Assembly: GCF_014189455.1 (NCBI RefSeq)
Contig: NZ_CP050296.1
Coordinates: 2,848,001 to 2,912,000 of the forward strand
Origin: Mesorhizobium huakuii
GTDB lineage: Bacteria > Pseudomonadota > Alphaproteobacteria > Rhizobiales > Rhizobiaceae
Length of the DNA stretch: 64,000 nt
Direction: 5' to 3'
Shown piece by piece: positions 28,077 to 37,402 of the stretch. How positions within the stretch are numbered: position 1 is the first letter of the stretch; each line of letters begins with the position of its first letter. Position numbers and translations under genes: made by a program. The notes under the pieces were generated by a model that searched no databases, had not been told where the DNA came from, and worked only from the letters and a program-made list of their open reading frames with translations.

Positions 28077-28430
28077 CTAGGCCGCCGCCTCGATATCAGT
28101 GCGGAAGCGCACGCCCTCGGCACGGCCATGCACTCTGCCCCAGTCGTAGAGCGCCTGGAGTGCGGCAGCGAGATCGTGGCCGCGCTCGGTCAAGGCGTAG
28201 CGCGCCTTGCCATCGGGCGACGTCTCGAGCACGACGAAGCCGATCTCGACGAGATCGGCGAGGCGCTGCGTCAGCATCTTGTCGGAGAGCGAGGGGATCA
28301 TTCGGCGCAGCTCGGAATAGCGCAGCGGCCCTTGCTTGATGCGCGCGATGATCACAGTTTTCCACTTGCCGCCGAGCGCGTCGAGCGCGAACTCGACCGG
28401 GCAGCCATAAAGTCTACCGCGTTGTGTCAT
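28077..28430 (-). CDS. HxlR-family winged-helix transcriptional regulator
   Basis: A 117-residue MarR/HxlR-type regulator with the signature CPVEFALDALGGKWKTVIIARI, recognition helix region LRYSELRRMIPSLSDKMLTQRL and wing ETSPDGKARYALTERG. The single Cys at residue 10 is conserved in several redox- or aldehyde-sensing HxlR proteins. It is divergent from the DJ-1/PfpI gene 110 bp away, the usual arrangement for a local repressor of that gene. Confidence 0.92.
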   Translation of the reverse strand: MTQRGRLYGCPVEFALDALGGKWKTVIIARIKQGPLRYSELRRMIPSLSDKMLTQRLADLVEIGFVVLETSPDGKARYALTERGHDLAAALQALYDWGRVHGRAEGVRFRTDIEAAA

Positions 28431-28540
28431 GCACCGATCCTAGGCAAGGCGCCGCCACGACGGAAGCGGAATTTGCCCGGCCATGTGGCCAGATTGCCGG
28501 GCCCGGCTTTGTCGGCGACAGTTTCATAGGGAGAGCCAAG

Positions 28541-29311
28541 ATGAGCGTCAGGGATGCCAATCCGGTTAATGCGCTGAGGCCGAAACGTGTCGCGATCGTC
28601 ATCGCCAATCCAGCCATCTCGACCACGACCGGCTGGCCGGTCGGCTTCTGGTGGAGCGAGCTGACGCATCCGTGGTTTGCCTTCACCGAGCGCGGTTATG
28701 CCGTGGACATCTTCTCGCCCGACGGCGGTAAATGCGAGGCCGACGCGCTGAGCGACCCGCGCGATCCCTCGGGTTACTCCGAGACCGATCTGATCTCGCT
28801 CGGCTTCCTGTCGAGCCCGAAACTGGCATCTCTGGTCGAAACCACGCGGCCGGTGGCGGAGATCGATGTCGACAGCTTTGACGCCATCGTCGTCGCCGGC
28901 GGCCAGGCGCCGATGTTCAGCTACGATCGCGCGGAAACATTGCAGCGAACCTTCGTCGCCTTCCATGAAGCCGGCAAGGTGGCCGCTGCGCTCTGCCACG
29001 GCACCGCCATCCTGCGTTACGCCAGGCGCGCGGACGGCTCGCTGCTTGCCGCCGGCAAGACCGTGACCGGCTTCGCCAATGCCGAGGAGGATTTCGCCGA
29101 CAACGCGACCTGGCAGATGGGCGCGCTTGAGCGCGGCAAGCATCTGATGCCCTGGCGCATCGAGGACGAGTTGAAGGCCATCGGCGCCAACTATGTCCAG
29201 GCCGGGCTGTGGCGCGGCTTTGCCATACGCGACGGCAATCTGATCACCGGCCAGCAGAATTTCTCCGGCGCCGAGACCGCGCGCCTGGTGTGCGAGGCGC
29301 TGGGCGGCTGA
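28541..29311 (+). CDS. DJ-1/PfpI family protein (Hsp31-like)
   Basis: A 256-residue type 1 glutamine amidotransferase-like protein. The nucleophile elbow is AAALCHGTAIL near residue 152, preceded by IVVAGGQAPMF with an upstream acidic residue expected in the YxVDIFSPDGGKCEAD region. Such proteins act as glyoxalase III, chaperone or deglycase-like stress proteins. The start at 28541 has AGGGAGAGCC upstream; an earlier in-frame codon at 28424 would run through the shared promoter region. Probable target of the divergent HxlR regulator. Confidence 0.88.
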   Translation: MSVRDANPVNALRPKRVAIVIANPAISTTTGWPVGFWWSELTHPWFAFTERGYAVDIFSPDGGKCEADALSDPRDPSGYSETDLISLGFLSSPKLASLVETTRPVAEIDVDSFDAIVVAGGQAPMFSYDRAETLQRTFVAFHEAGKVAAALCHGTAILRYARRADGSLLAAGKTVTGFANAEEDFADNATWQMGALERGKHLMPWRIEDELKAIGANYVQAGLWRGFAIRDGNLITGQQNFSGAETARLVCEALGG

Positions 29312-29332
29312 ACGCTCTCTCTTTGAATTGAC

Positions 29333-29376
29333 GCAATTCCGGACGGAAAACCGCTTCACACTTTTCCTGGAATTGC
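29333..29376. repeat. short palindromic repeat between convergent genes
   Basis: GCAATTCC ... GGAATTGC arms separated by a core reading GACGGAAAACCGCTTCACAC. It sits exactly between the stops of the DJ-1 gene and the convergent flavoprotein gene, and may serve as a bidirectional transcription stop. The sequence looks like a recurrent rhizobial small repeat; only this copy of its type is in the window. Confidence 0.65.
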
Positions 29377-29377
29377 T

Positions 29378-30736
29378 CTACCCCAGCAATTGCTTGCTCA
29401 GCCTAGCGCACTGGACGCGGATGTCGGGGATGGCGTCGATCTCGAAGAAGGTGCCGCGAGTCAGCGGGCCGACGGCGAGGATTTTGCGCGAGACCGTACC
29501 GTCGCCGGCGATGATCTCGCAATTGGCCGAGACGTCGAGGCCAATGCGCATCGGGTCCGGCCGGCCCAGCCCGCGGTCGACCAGCGAGCGCACCACACTG
29601 TTTGACGAGGTCGAAATGTCGCGCACGATGCCCGAGCAATCGTAGATACGGGCGACGTCGAAAGTCTCGACAAGCTGGCTGTGGCGCGACTGGACGTCGA
29701 CGCTGAAAGTCTCGCCCGGTGCGATGCCGAGGACGCGGCCGGCGACAAGCCGGATGCGGCCGGATTGCACGGCCTCGGTCACCTTGGCGTAGACTTCCGG
29801 CGCCATCCGATGACGGTGGATGTCCCACCAGGCCTTGGTGTGCTCGACGAAGCGGCGCTTGGCGGAGGCCGGCCAGTTCTGCCAGATCTTCTGGTTGAAC
29901 GGCCTGAGACCATCGACCACGTCGCGCCAGTCGATGCCGGCCTTCTGGTTCTCGCGGATCAGGTCGCGGAACCAGCCGACGAAATAGGAAAGCTGGGTGC
30001 CAAGCGGAATGTCGGCGACATCAAGCTTGATCGGATTGCCCTTGCGGTGCGGCGACGGCAGCAGGCCGCGTCGCGACACGGCGACGATCTTGCCGGTGTG
30101 GCCGCGCTGTTCCAACGCCAGGAACGCGTCGACCATGCTGAGCCCGGTGCCCAGCACCAGCACGGGGCTGTCCGGATCGAGAGCGGTGTCGGCGTCCGAG
30201 CCCATGCGGACTGCATGGCCTTGCGCCGGCTGCTCGTCATGGCCGGTGGCCAATATGGCCAGGTGGGCGACGACGCTGGTGCCGTTGGCGAGCGCGACCT
30301 CGACGCCGGAGGCGGTCGGCGTGATCGACAGGCTCTCCTCATGGATCAGCCGCAGCCGTCCGCTCGGCTGTTCGCGCGCTTCGAGTTCGTCGAGCAACTC
30401 GCCGAGATAGCGGGCATAGAGGCTGCGCGGCGCGTAGAAAGGTGTCTGCGGCGTCTGCTCCTGGTCTACCAGGCCATGCCCCTGCAGCCAGCGCCAGAAA
30501 TTGCCGGGATCGTCGGCATAGGCGCTCATGCCGGCGGCACTGACATTCAGCACATGCGCCGACAACAGCGTCGAATAGGCGATGCCCTGGCCGAAATGCG
30601 GGCGCTTTTCGATCAGCGTGACGCGCAGATCCGGATTGGGCGACTTCAGGAGATGCGCGGCCATCACGACGCCGCTGGCGCCGCCGCCGACAATGATGAT
30701 GGAGCTGGGGATGATCGAATTGGCGCGCCCGCTCAT
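29378..30736 (-). CDS. FAD/NAD(P)-binding flavoprotein (NAD_binding_9 type)
   Basis: A 452-residue flavoprotein. An N-terminal Rossmann motif IIIVGGGASGVVMAAHLL is at residues 13-30; VLVLGTGLSMVDAFLAL near 192 is a second nucleotide-binding motif. GQGIAYSTLLSAHVLNVSA is typical of the YdhS/HpyO-like group. Homologues are oxidoreductases of mostly unknown substrate. It lies 25 bp downstream of an Rrf2 regulator on the same strand. Since the regulator appears tied to sulfonate operons, a role in sulfur metabolism is possible, as inference only. Confidence 0.85.
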   Translation of the reverse strand: MSGRANSIIPSSIIIVGGGASGVVMAAHLLKSPNPDLRVTLIEKRPHFGQGIAYSTLLSAHVLNVSAAGMSAYADDPGNFWRWLQGHGLVDQEQTPQTPFYAPRSLYARYLGELLDELEAREQPSGRLRLIHEESLSITPTASGVEVALANGTSVVAHLAILATGHDEQPAQGHAVRMGSDADTALDPDSPVLVLGTGLSMVDAFLALEQRGHTGKIVAVSRRGLLPSPHRKGNPIKLDVADIPLGTQLSYFVGWFRDLIRENQKAGIDWRDVVDGLRPFNQKIWQNWPASAKRRFVEHTKAWWDIHRHRMAPEVYAKVTEAVQSGRIRLVAGRVLGIAPGETFSVDVQSRHSQLVETFDVARIYDCSGIVRDISTSSNSVVRSLVDRGLGRPDPMRIGLDVSANCEIIAGDGTVSRKILAVGPLTRGTFFEIDAIPDIRVQCARLSKQLLG

Positions 30737-30761
30737 GCGCGCCCCCGCATAATGCGATGCG

Positions 30762-31232
30762 TCAGGCCTGGACCTTCACCGTGACCGGCAGGTCGTCGAT
30801 GACAATGTCGCGCATCTCGGCGAGGCTGCGCTGGTCGAGCACCTCGGCGATCGCCTGCCGGACCTCGAGCATCAGATGTCGGACTTGGCATGTCGCCTCG
30901 TTGCAGTCTTCACAGCGCTGATATTGTGTGCGGCTGGCGCAGGGAATTGGCGCCAGCGGCCCGTCGAGGACGCGCACGACATGGCCGACCTTGATCTCGT
31001 CGGCCGGCCGCGCCAGGCGGTAGCCGCCATCCTTGCCCTTGCGGCTCTGGACGAAACCGGCATTGCGCAATTCGCCCAGTATGGCGTCGAGAAATTTCTT
31101 CGGAATGTTGTTGCCGGTCGCGATGTCATTGACGAAAGCGAGCTGCCCGGCCGGCATGTGCGCGAGGTGAACCAGCGCCTTGAGGCCGTACTTGCCTTTT
31201 TGGTGAGCATAGACCGAACGTTTCTCTGTCAT
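30762..31232 (-). CDS. Rrf2-family transcriptional regulator with Cys cluster
   Basis: A 156-residue Rrf2 protein. Residues 10-70 are the winged helix (KYGLKALVHLA, IPKKFLDAILGELRNAGFV, and KGKDGGYRLARP wing). A Cys-rich loop, CASRTQYQRCEDCNEATCQV, around residues 100-120 could bind an iron-sulfur cluster or act as a thiol sensor. The start at 31232 (MTEKRSVYAHQK) is chosen over longer frames as it begins the fold. A candidate operator (TCTA-N9-TATA) lies 78 bp upstream, suggesting autoregulation. Confidence 0.9.
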   Translation of the reverse strand: MTEKRSVYAHQKGKYGLKALVHLAHMPAGQLAFVNDIATGNNIPKKFLDAILGELRNAGFVQSRKGKDGGYRLARPADEIKVGHVVRVLDGPLAPIPCASRTQYQRCEDCNEATCQVRHLMLEVRQAIAEVLDQRSLAEMRDIVIDDLPVTVKVQA

Positions 31233-31859
31233 GCGATGGCACGAGGCCATCCGTTGCGAAACGCCTGGCGAGCCTCCCCGCCGCGCCCAAGCATCCATGA
31301 CACATAAATTCTAGTGACATGATATACAAGCCGAGAAACGTTGAATTTGCTTCGTTTTCAAGCCGCTGTAGCCATTTTAACCGGCCTTTGTGCCATTAAG
31401 AGCACAGAAATGCGCTCCGACGACAAGAAGGCGACAAATGGTTTCCCGCAGGAGGTCCGTGTAGCGCGCCGACTCACCCGGTGCCGGGAGCCGGTGCATG
31501 CCGTGAGCGATCATGGTGGTGGGGTGCCCGCTCATCGTCGCCTCCAATTCCCTCATGTCGATAAGGATACTATACTTACGCTCGAACACGCGGAACGGCT
31601 TGTCAATTCCGTAGCTGTTTGAGGCATGGGTTTGCCCCAGGGCAGGCCGAGGTGGAATTCTCGTTCGCAGTAGAAAGCAAACGGCGCAACGTCGGCTGCT
31701 CGCCGGCTTCGTTCCCAGGGTGGGCGGGAGCGAAGCGACGTCACGGAGATCGTGGGAGGCAGAGGCAATTTTTTGCACTGCCGTGACCAAATCTCTGCCC
31801 ACGGATGATATGGCTGGTGGAGCCCGCCATATCAAGCCTGCAGTGAGTTTCGAGGTTTC
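31233..31859. other. 627-bp gap with no supported gene
   Basis: It contains the promoter region of the Rrf2 gene and the candidate operator at 31310-31326. The rest has short open frames on both strands without start signals or recognisable domains. The segment near 31710-31800 looks like degraded repeat or coding debris, but nothing could be identified. Confidence 0.5.
31310..31326. promoter_or_regulatory. candidate Rrf2 operator (variant)
   Basis: TCTAGTGACATGATATA: left half TCTA and right half TATA separated by 9 bp, one base off the TCTA-N9-TAGA dyad found before tauA and ssuA. Confidence 0.4.
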
Positions 31860-33612
31860 TCAGAGAAGTTTATTTGCGATAGCCATGCGTGCCTTGATGG
31901 CCCCTGAGGTATTCTTGGGTCGCTCGATAAATGTCACAAAGGCACCGACGGCAGCCTCTATAGACGAAGCGGCGGTAAACGCGCTAAACTTCCGAGCTTC
32001 CCGAATGATGATCGCAATGTTCGTTTCGGGGTCCTTAAGTTGGTCTATCGTATATCCTATTCCTAGGCCGGCCTTTCTATTACACTGGAAGAGGCCATAG
32101 CTTTCTTCCGGCGCGGGTGACTTGGCGTTCGGATCCAGGCCAGACTCCCCAATCGCGTTCGCCAGAACCGCTATGAGTTGCTGATCCTTGGTGAACCCGG
32201 CTCGCTGAAAGCGGTCTACGATCAGGTCGCCATATTTCTGAAGGTCTTTCTTAACACCCGCCGCAGTCATGTCGTAGCGATTGGCGGCGCCGATGGGTAT
32301 CAGCGTTTCCACGGTTCGTATGGCGGCTATCCGGGGCACCGCGTATGGGGCTTCATTGACGCCATTCGTCTGGTTTCCAGCAAGCACCATCACTTGGTCG
32401 CCGGCGTCGGAAAACCGGGTAAAGAAGCCAACGTGGCCTATGGCGTCTGTACCAGCGGAGGCCGTCAGAACCACCACCGCGCCGGCAGGTATCTCGTGGC
32501 TGCCCAAAGGAATGCTTGTCGTTCCCCAATTCTTCCAACTGTCGGCCGCGGCCGCTCCCTTGGGCGGCGTCAAGCCTGCCTGCTTGACGCAGAAAGCTAC
32601 AAACGCACCGCACCAGGCCGGAATGGGGTCGCCGACCGGCCCAAAGTCCGTCGCAGCGAAGTAGCTCTTGATGCGATCGGGTTGGCTGGCCTCGGTCACG
32701 CCCGCCTTCATTTCCGCTTTGGCGACATCCAGCCAGGGGGCCGCTTCCGCAGGTTCCCTCGGCAGCTCGTCACCCGCCAAGGTGCGGATCTTGTCGAATG
32801 CGGTGTTGAGCAGATCAGCCAGGACCGATTGAGTGGCGGCGACGAACTGCGGAACCGTCATCGTGTCTTTCACGGTGCTGAATTGCGGGCGCGCCTTGAT
32901 CGCCGCCAGGTGGTCACCGATGACGGCCGAAACCAGCGCGCTCTGGTCCGATTCACTGCGACGAATATCCGCGGCCGTCTTCGGGTCGGCCAGGTAGCAG
33001 TGAAACAGATCCAGGTAACTAGGCACAAATGCCGGTTTGGCGCCGGCTTGAGGGGGGCGGGGACATAAAAGTGCTGAAAGCTTTTCCGTCTGTATGCATC
33101 CGGCAGGCTGCCGCATAAACTTGCGGCATGGGGTAAATGAAGTCGTGAGGTTGAAAGTCGGCGGCGGCTACGAGTCCGCTGGCGCGGAAATCATCCCATT
33201 CCGTCTGCAGCAGACCGAAAGGTCCCGTCACGCGCGGAGCGTCGAAGTGGGTCACTGTCATCCCGGTTTCGAACAGAGCCCTTGCAATGATGAAATCAGC
33301 GGTGACGAACCACGGTGCGATCGCTGGGTCGCTGTTCATGCTGCGGTCGACCAGCGTGCACTGGCGAACAAAGCTCTCCGGGTCCATCGGTGGCAGAACA
33401 GGATCGGCAACCTCACTTGCATTGCCAAGCGGTATCCAGCCATCGAGCACACCCGGTGGGATGAGGATGTTGATCCATGGCTTTCCGTCTTCATCGCTGG
33501 CGGTCTTGCCAGTGCCGAACATCACAACCCCCGTGCCAAGCACGTCGAAGGGATCCGCGGTCTTGGATGGAGTCGCTCTTATGGAAGTCAGTCGCTGCAG
33601 CTTGTAAGCCAT
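31860..33612 (-). CDS. multidomain peptidoglycan hydrolase (SH3-like / lysozyme-like / TIGR02594 amidase / lysozyme-like), frame broken by one base
   Basis: Two overlapping frames on the minus strand join into one 583-residue protein if one base is dropped from the G6 run at 33052-33057. Residues 5-70 are SH3-like (LTSIRATPS..., KPWINILIPPGVLDGWIPLG). Around residues 105-145 is a lysozyme-like motif, ALFETGMT ... GPFGLLQTEW. Residues 292-410 match the TIGR02594 CHAP-like fold: PWLDVAKAEM, catalytic Cys in IPAWCGAFVAFCV, His in IGHVGFFTRF, Asn in LAGNQTNGV. Residues 450-583 hold a second lysozyme-like motif, AIGESGLDPN ... SYGLFQCNRK. No signal peptide is seen. It starts 4 bp after a lipoprotein gene. 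Confidence 0.75.
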
Positions 33613-33616
33613 GTCG

Positions 33617-34873
33617 CTATTCCTCCCCTGGCAGCGGCGGCAGTTTCGAAAGTGCCAGAATGAAGTCTGTTGTCAGTTGGTCGGACAGTTGCGGGTCGGT
33701 CAGGGTGAGATTTTTCTCGACCGCCTTTCTTGCCTGCGGGATCTTGGCACGCACGGCTTGTTGGTCAGCTCCTGCTGGCAACCTGCTTCCCTCCGGCAGC
33801 GCGCGATTGATCAGGACTATCACGTCGGTTACCCCCTCGGGGTAGGTCTCCTTTTCATAGAAGTTAGCAAACTTCGTCTGCTTGTTCGGATTACAGGAGA
33901 CATACCCATTTGCGATCGTCATTTCGCCATCGGTGAGTTTTCCAGTCAGTTTCGTTGACGCATCTGAACGAGCCTTTAGCCATTGCTGGTATGCAATGAT
34001 CCGTGCGGCAGTCTTCGCTGTCGGCTTTGCCTGCTCGGCGCTGGGAGCGCAAAGCTTGCCGAGTACACCTTTGATATAAGGCTCGCTGAAGGCGGTCTTG
34101 GGATTGGCGAGAATGATCGCGTATTGAGGACCCGTTGGTGGGACTTTGGTCGGACGGGGCTCGACCTTCCCGGCGGGCGCCATGGGAGCGCCGATGACGG
34201 CGGTGTCCACCAGGGGCGACGTGTTATCGAGCGCGTCTGTGCCTCCCTGGGCATAGGTGGTCAGGGTGTTGTTGATCTCGGTCTCGATCGTGAACGGCAT
34301 GCAGATGCGCAAATATTGCCGCAGCGCGTACACTGCCTGAGGTCTGGTTCCGATGGATTTTGTACGCAGGTCGTCCCGGAAACGGGTCTGGTTGCTCAAG
34401 ACGATGGACTGCACCGTGGAGTGGTTGACCTCCATCAGCAGCCTCGAATTTACATTGTTGAAGGTTTCCCGGGCAAAGCCGAGCGCGGTCCCGACTAGGC
34501 TTATGGCCAGCGAACCGGCCTTCGTGGCGATCAGGACGGCTTCCGTCGCCGTCTGCGTGTCGCTGATTTGATCCAGAACCGCGCCATTGGACCGCCGTCT
34601 TGCGTCGAGCCAGGCGAGATACCCGTCGCAACGCTCGTCAATATCGTTCATGCCTGCCTGGACGAAAGTATTCCAGTCCACGGCGCAATTGACGCTTCCG
34701 GCCTGCTGGCAGATGTATCGGACGTAGTCATTCTGCGAGGTAGTCTGCTTTGGCAGGGTCGAATAGCCCAGCTCCGTCCCTATTCCGGAGTCGAAGTACT
34801 GGCGATCCGCGTTGCTGCAGCCTTGTAAGACAACAGCAATCATTACGCCAACGAACATGCGTGAGCGCCACAT
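33617..34873 (-). CDS. predicted lipoprotein partnered with the peptidoglycan hydrolase
   Basis: A 418-residue protein beginning MWRSRMFVGVMIAVVLQGCSN, a short signal peptide with a lipobox (VLQGC; lipidated Cys at residue 19). The mature part is hydrophilic, with a short hydrophobic stretch near residues 115-130 (SLAISLVGTALGF) and paired cysteines. I recognise no domain. It is upstream of, and spaced only 4 bp from, the peptidoglycan hydrolase gene, so the two are almost surely co-expressed. The lipoprotein could anchor, guide or neutralise the hydrolase in the periplasm; that is inference. The start at 34873 is chosen for the signal peptide. Confidence 0.8.
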   Translation of the reverse strand: MWRSRMFVGVMIAVVLQGCSNADRQYFDSGIGTELGYSTLPKQTTSQNDYVRYICQQAGSVNCAVDWNTFVQAGMNDIDERCDGYLAWLDARRRSNGAVLDQISDTQTATEAVLIATKAGSLAISLVGTALGFARETFNNVNSRLLMEVNHSTVQSIVLSNQTRFRDDLRTKSIGTRPQAVYALRQYLRICMPFTIETEINNTLTTYAQGGTDALDNTSPLVDTAVIGAPMAPAGKVEPRPTKVPPTGPQYAIILANPKTAFSEPYIKGVLGKLCAPSAEQAKPTAKTAARIIAYQQWLKARSDASTKLTGKLTDGEMTIANGYVSCNPNKQTKFANFYEKETYPEGVTDVIVLINRALPEGSRLPAGADQQAVRAKIPQARKAVEKNLTLTDPQLSDQLTTDFILALSKLPPLPGEE

Positions 34874-35380
34874 AAGATTGTCCCCGATTTTAGGTGATAA
34901 GGTATTTGGATGAGGGGGGAGAACAATCCGCCCGCGCGCTTGTCCCCAAGATTGTTTTCTCTTGTGGACAATTCTCGGAAGTTGAGCCGAAAAAGTACCG
35001 TCCATATCTGGCCGGCATCTTGCGCAGGGCAGCGCAATTTCCAGATTTACATCGCGGGAACAAGTACATGGCGATCGTCGTTATCTCCTGGGGCGATGAC
35101 GCCCGGTTTGCCGAAACGACCCTGACCAATGAATTGCCAGGCAGCTTTTCACTTCGGATCGCCTTCCTGAGGGCGTCTCCGGGCGGCTCGCTGATAAGCC
35201 CGCCGTCATCAGAAGGCCGCTACGGCTGGTGAGACAGTTGAAGAGGAATGCGGTCGACGCGAGGATGCCGGGCGGCATCGCATGATGGGCTCGCTGCGCG
35301 CCACAGCCGCCCCATCCGCCTTGGCGGCAAGTCATCGACAGCTTTTTTCCAACAAACCCACCTTCGTTGGAAGGATTTAA
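34874..35380. other. gap with no supported gene
   Basis: The left part is the promoter region of the lipoprotein gene. The rest contains only short open frames without recognisable features. AT content rises near 35.34-35.42 kb, where the tauA promoter and operator should lie. Confidence 0.5.
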
Positions 35381-35381
35381 C

Positions 35382-35398
35382 TCTACAAGAACGATAGA
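35382..35398. promoter_or_regulatory. candidate operator upstream of tauA
   Basis: TCTACAAGAACGATAGA, a TCTA-N9-TAGA dyad extended to CTCTAC-N7-ATAGAA, 55 bp before the tauA start. The identical CTCTAC-N7-ATAGAA layout occurs before ssuA. Confidence 0.5.
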
Positions 35399-35452
35399 AT
35401 TAGCGGACTATCATAGGGCAATCCGGTTTTCTCTGTTTTCATGGAGCCCTTG

Positions 35453-36467
35453 ATGTCCACCATTTCGCGACGCATTCTCCTTCTGTCGTCGGCCGCGCTT
35501 GCTGGTGCTGCCTTCCTCAGCCCGGCCTTGGCCGACGATTTGAAGATCACCATCGGCTACCAGACCGTGGTCGAGCCTTCCAAAGTGCCGCAGGGATGAC
35601 GGCGTCTATGAAAAGGCGACCAAGGCCAGCATCGACTGGCGCAAATTCGATTCCGGCGCCGATGTCATCGCTGCGGTCGCCTCCGGCTCGGTCGATATCG
35701 GCTATGTCGGTTCGAGCCCGCTGGCGGCGGCGGCGAGCCGCGAGCTGCCGATCCAGACCATCTTCGTCGTCGGCCTGATCGGCCCGTCCGAAGCGCTGGT
35801 CGCCCGCAACGGCGCCGGCATCGAGAAGGTCGCCGACCTCGCCGGCAAGAAGGTCGCCGTGCCCTTCGTCTCGACCACGCATTACAGCCTGCTTGCCGCG
35901 CTGAAGCATGAGAATGTCGATCCGAAGTCGGTGCAGATCCTCAATCTGCGGCCGCCGGAAATCGCCGCCGCCTTCGCACGCGGCGACATCGACGCGGCTT
36001 ACGTCTGGGATCCGGCGCTGGGCCAGATCAAGACATCAGGCAAGGTGGTGCTGGATTCCTCGCAGGTCGCCGCCTGGGGCGCGCCGACCTTCGACGCCTG
36101 GATCGTGCGCACCGACTTTGCCGAGAAGAATCCGGAAGCGGTGCGCGACTTCGTCAAGGTGACGGGCGCCGCCTATGCCGAGTACCTCGCCAAGCCCGAC
36201 GCCTGGTCGGTGTCGTCGCCTGAGGCCGGCAAGATCGCCAAGCTCACCGGCGCCAAGCTGGAAGAGGTGCCGGAGCTGCTGAAGGGCTATGTCTTCCCGA
36301 CGCTCGAAGAGCAGGCTTCCGACAAATTCCTCGGCGGCGGCACGGTCAAGGCGGTCGCGGCGGCCTCCGCCTTCCTCAAGGAGCAGGGCAAGGTCGACGC
36401 CGTGCTCCCGGACTATTCGAAATATGTGACATCGAAATACGTCACCGAGGCGCTGGCTTCCAACTGA
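35453..36467 (+). CDS. tauA: taurine-type sulfonate ABC transporter substrate-binding protein, frame broken by one base
   Basis: A periplasmic binding protein. The N-terminal signal peptide (MSTISRRILLLSSAALAGAA ... ALA) precedes DLKITIGYQTVVEPSKVPQ, the TauA-type start of the mature protein. The frame then hits TGA at 35597. The rest continues in another frame as DDGVYEKATKASIDWRKFDSG..., then SGSVDIGYVGSSPLAAAASR. Dropping one G from GGG at 35593-35595 gives a 337-residue protein of normal size. It is followed by a strong hairpin and then tauB and tauC. ATG at 35441 is a possible start 12 bp upstream. Taurine specificity is inferred from similarity. Confidence 0.85.
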
Positions 36468-36558
36468 ACCCAAGTGCTGAAGCGTCCCTGCATGTCCTGA
36501 CGGGCGTGCGGCGGCGCTCAAATGGCTCGCGCGCTCCTTCCCCGACGCCGCGTGCTGC

Positions 36559-36597
36559 CTGCCCCGGAACCGCTGACGAGGAGCCGTTCCGGGGCAG
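36559..36597. promoter_or_regulatory. 12-bp-stem hairpin between tauA and tauB
   Basis: CTGCCCCGGAAC and its exact inverse GTTCCGGGGCAG flank a 15-base loop, with no following T run. Such hairpins behind binding-protein genes typically stabilise the upstream mRNA or reduce read-through; that role is inferred. Confidence 0.65.
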
Positions 36598-36628
36598 TCG
36601 GATTTCAACAGACCTCCTGCGAGGGCTC

Positions 36629-37402
36629 ATGCCGCATCTCGTGCTCGACAAGATCTCGATCCATTATGACGGTCAGCCGGCACCCGCCGTCGAGCGGGTT
36701 TCGATCGACGTTGCCGGGGATGATTTCGTCGTGCTTGTCGGCCGTTCCGGCTGCGGCAAGACCTCGCTGCTCAACGTCGCCGCCGGGCTGGTTACGCCGG
36801 CACGGGGCAGTGCCACGATCAACGGCCAGCCGATCACGGCACCCGGCTCGGATCGCGCCGTGGTGTTCCAGAACGATGCGCTGTTTCCCTGGCTGACCGC
36901 GCGCGAAAATGTCGCCTTTGCGCTGCGCCTACGCGGTGTCAGCCCGGCCGAGCGGGCGCGACGCGCCGACGAATTGCTGGACTTGGTGAAGCTCACCGAC
37001 GCCGGCGACAAGCGCATCTGGGAGCTTTCCGGCGGCATGCGCCAGCGGGTCGGCCTTGCCCGCGCGCTCGCCGCGGAACCACAATTCCTGCTGCTTGACG
37101 AGCCGCTCGGCGCGCTCGATGGGCTGACGCGCGAGCGCATGCAGACGACATTGCTCGACCTCTGGACGGCAAGCCATGCCGGCGTGCTGATGGTCACGCA
37201 CGGTATCGAGGAGGCGCTGGTGCTCGCCACCCGCATCGTCGTGCTGGCTCCGAGCCCGGGCCGCGTGGTGCGCACCTTCGAACCGGGCTTCTCCAGGCGC
37301 TATGCCTCGGGCGAGGCCATCCGCGCCATCAAGGCCGACCCGGCCTTTGCGGCCGCGCGCGGCGAACTGACCGACGCCATCTTCGAGGGAGAGGCGGCAT
37401 GA
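36629..37402 (+). CDS. tauB: taurine ABC transporter ATP-binding protein
   Basis: A 257-residue ABC ATPase. Walker A is VGRSGCGKTSLLN near residues 38-50, the Q-loop NDALFPWLTARENV is typical of the nitrate/sulfonate/taurine subfamily, the signature is LSGGMRQRVGLARAL, Walker [13 protein letters not shown], and the switch His lies in VTHGIEEAL. The start at MPHLVLDKIS is chosen since the upstream frame crosses the hairpin. The stop overlaps the tauC start (ATGA). Confidence 0.92.
   Translation: MPHLVLDKISIHYDGQPAPAVERVSIDVAGDDFVVLVGRSGCGKTSLLNVAAGLVTPARGSATINGQPITAPGSDRAVVFQNDALFPWLTARENVAFALRLRGVSPAERARRADELLDLVKLTDAGDKRIWELSGGMRQRVGLARALAAEPQFLLLDEPLGALDGLTRERMQTTLLDLWTASHAGVLMVTHGIEEALVLATRIVVLAPSPGRVVRTFEPGFSRRYASGEAIRAIKADPAFAAARGELTDAIFEGEAA

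Noticed and set aside
31377..31835. A 152-codon minus-strand frame in the gap behind the Rrf2 gene
   Set aside because: No start signal, no domain, irregular composition; probably chance or debris.
34894..35232. A 112-codon plus-strand frame between the lipoprotein gene and tauA
   Set aside because: It starts inside the lipoprotein promoter region, has no ribosome site and no recognisable domain.
31233..35452. Prophage or integrative element carrying the hydrolase/lipoprotein pair
   Set aside because: No integrase, attachment repeat, tRNA or other phage gene was seen at either side; only the pair itself looks accessory.
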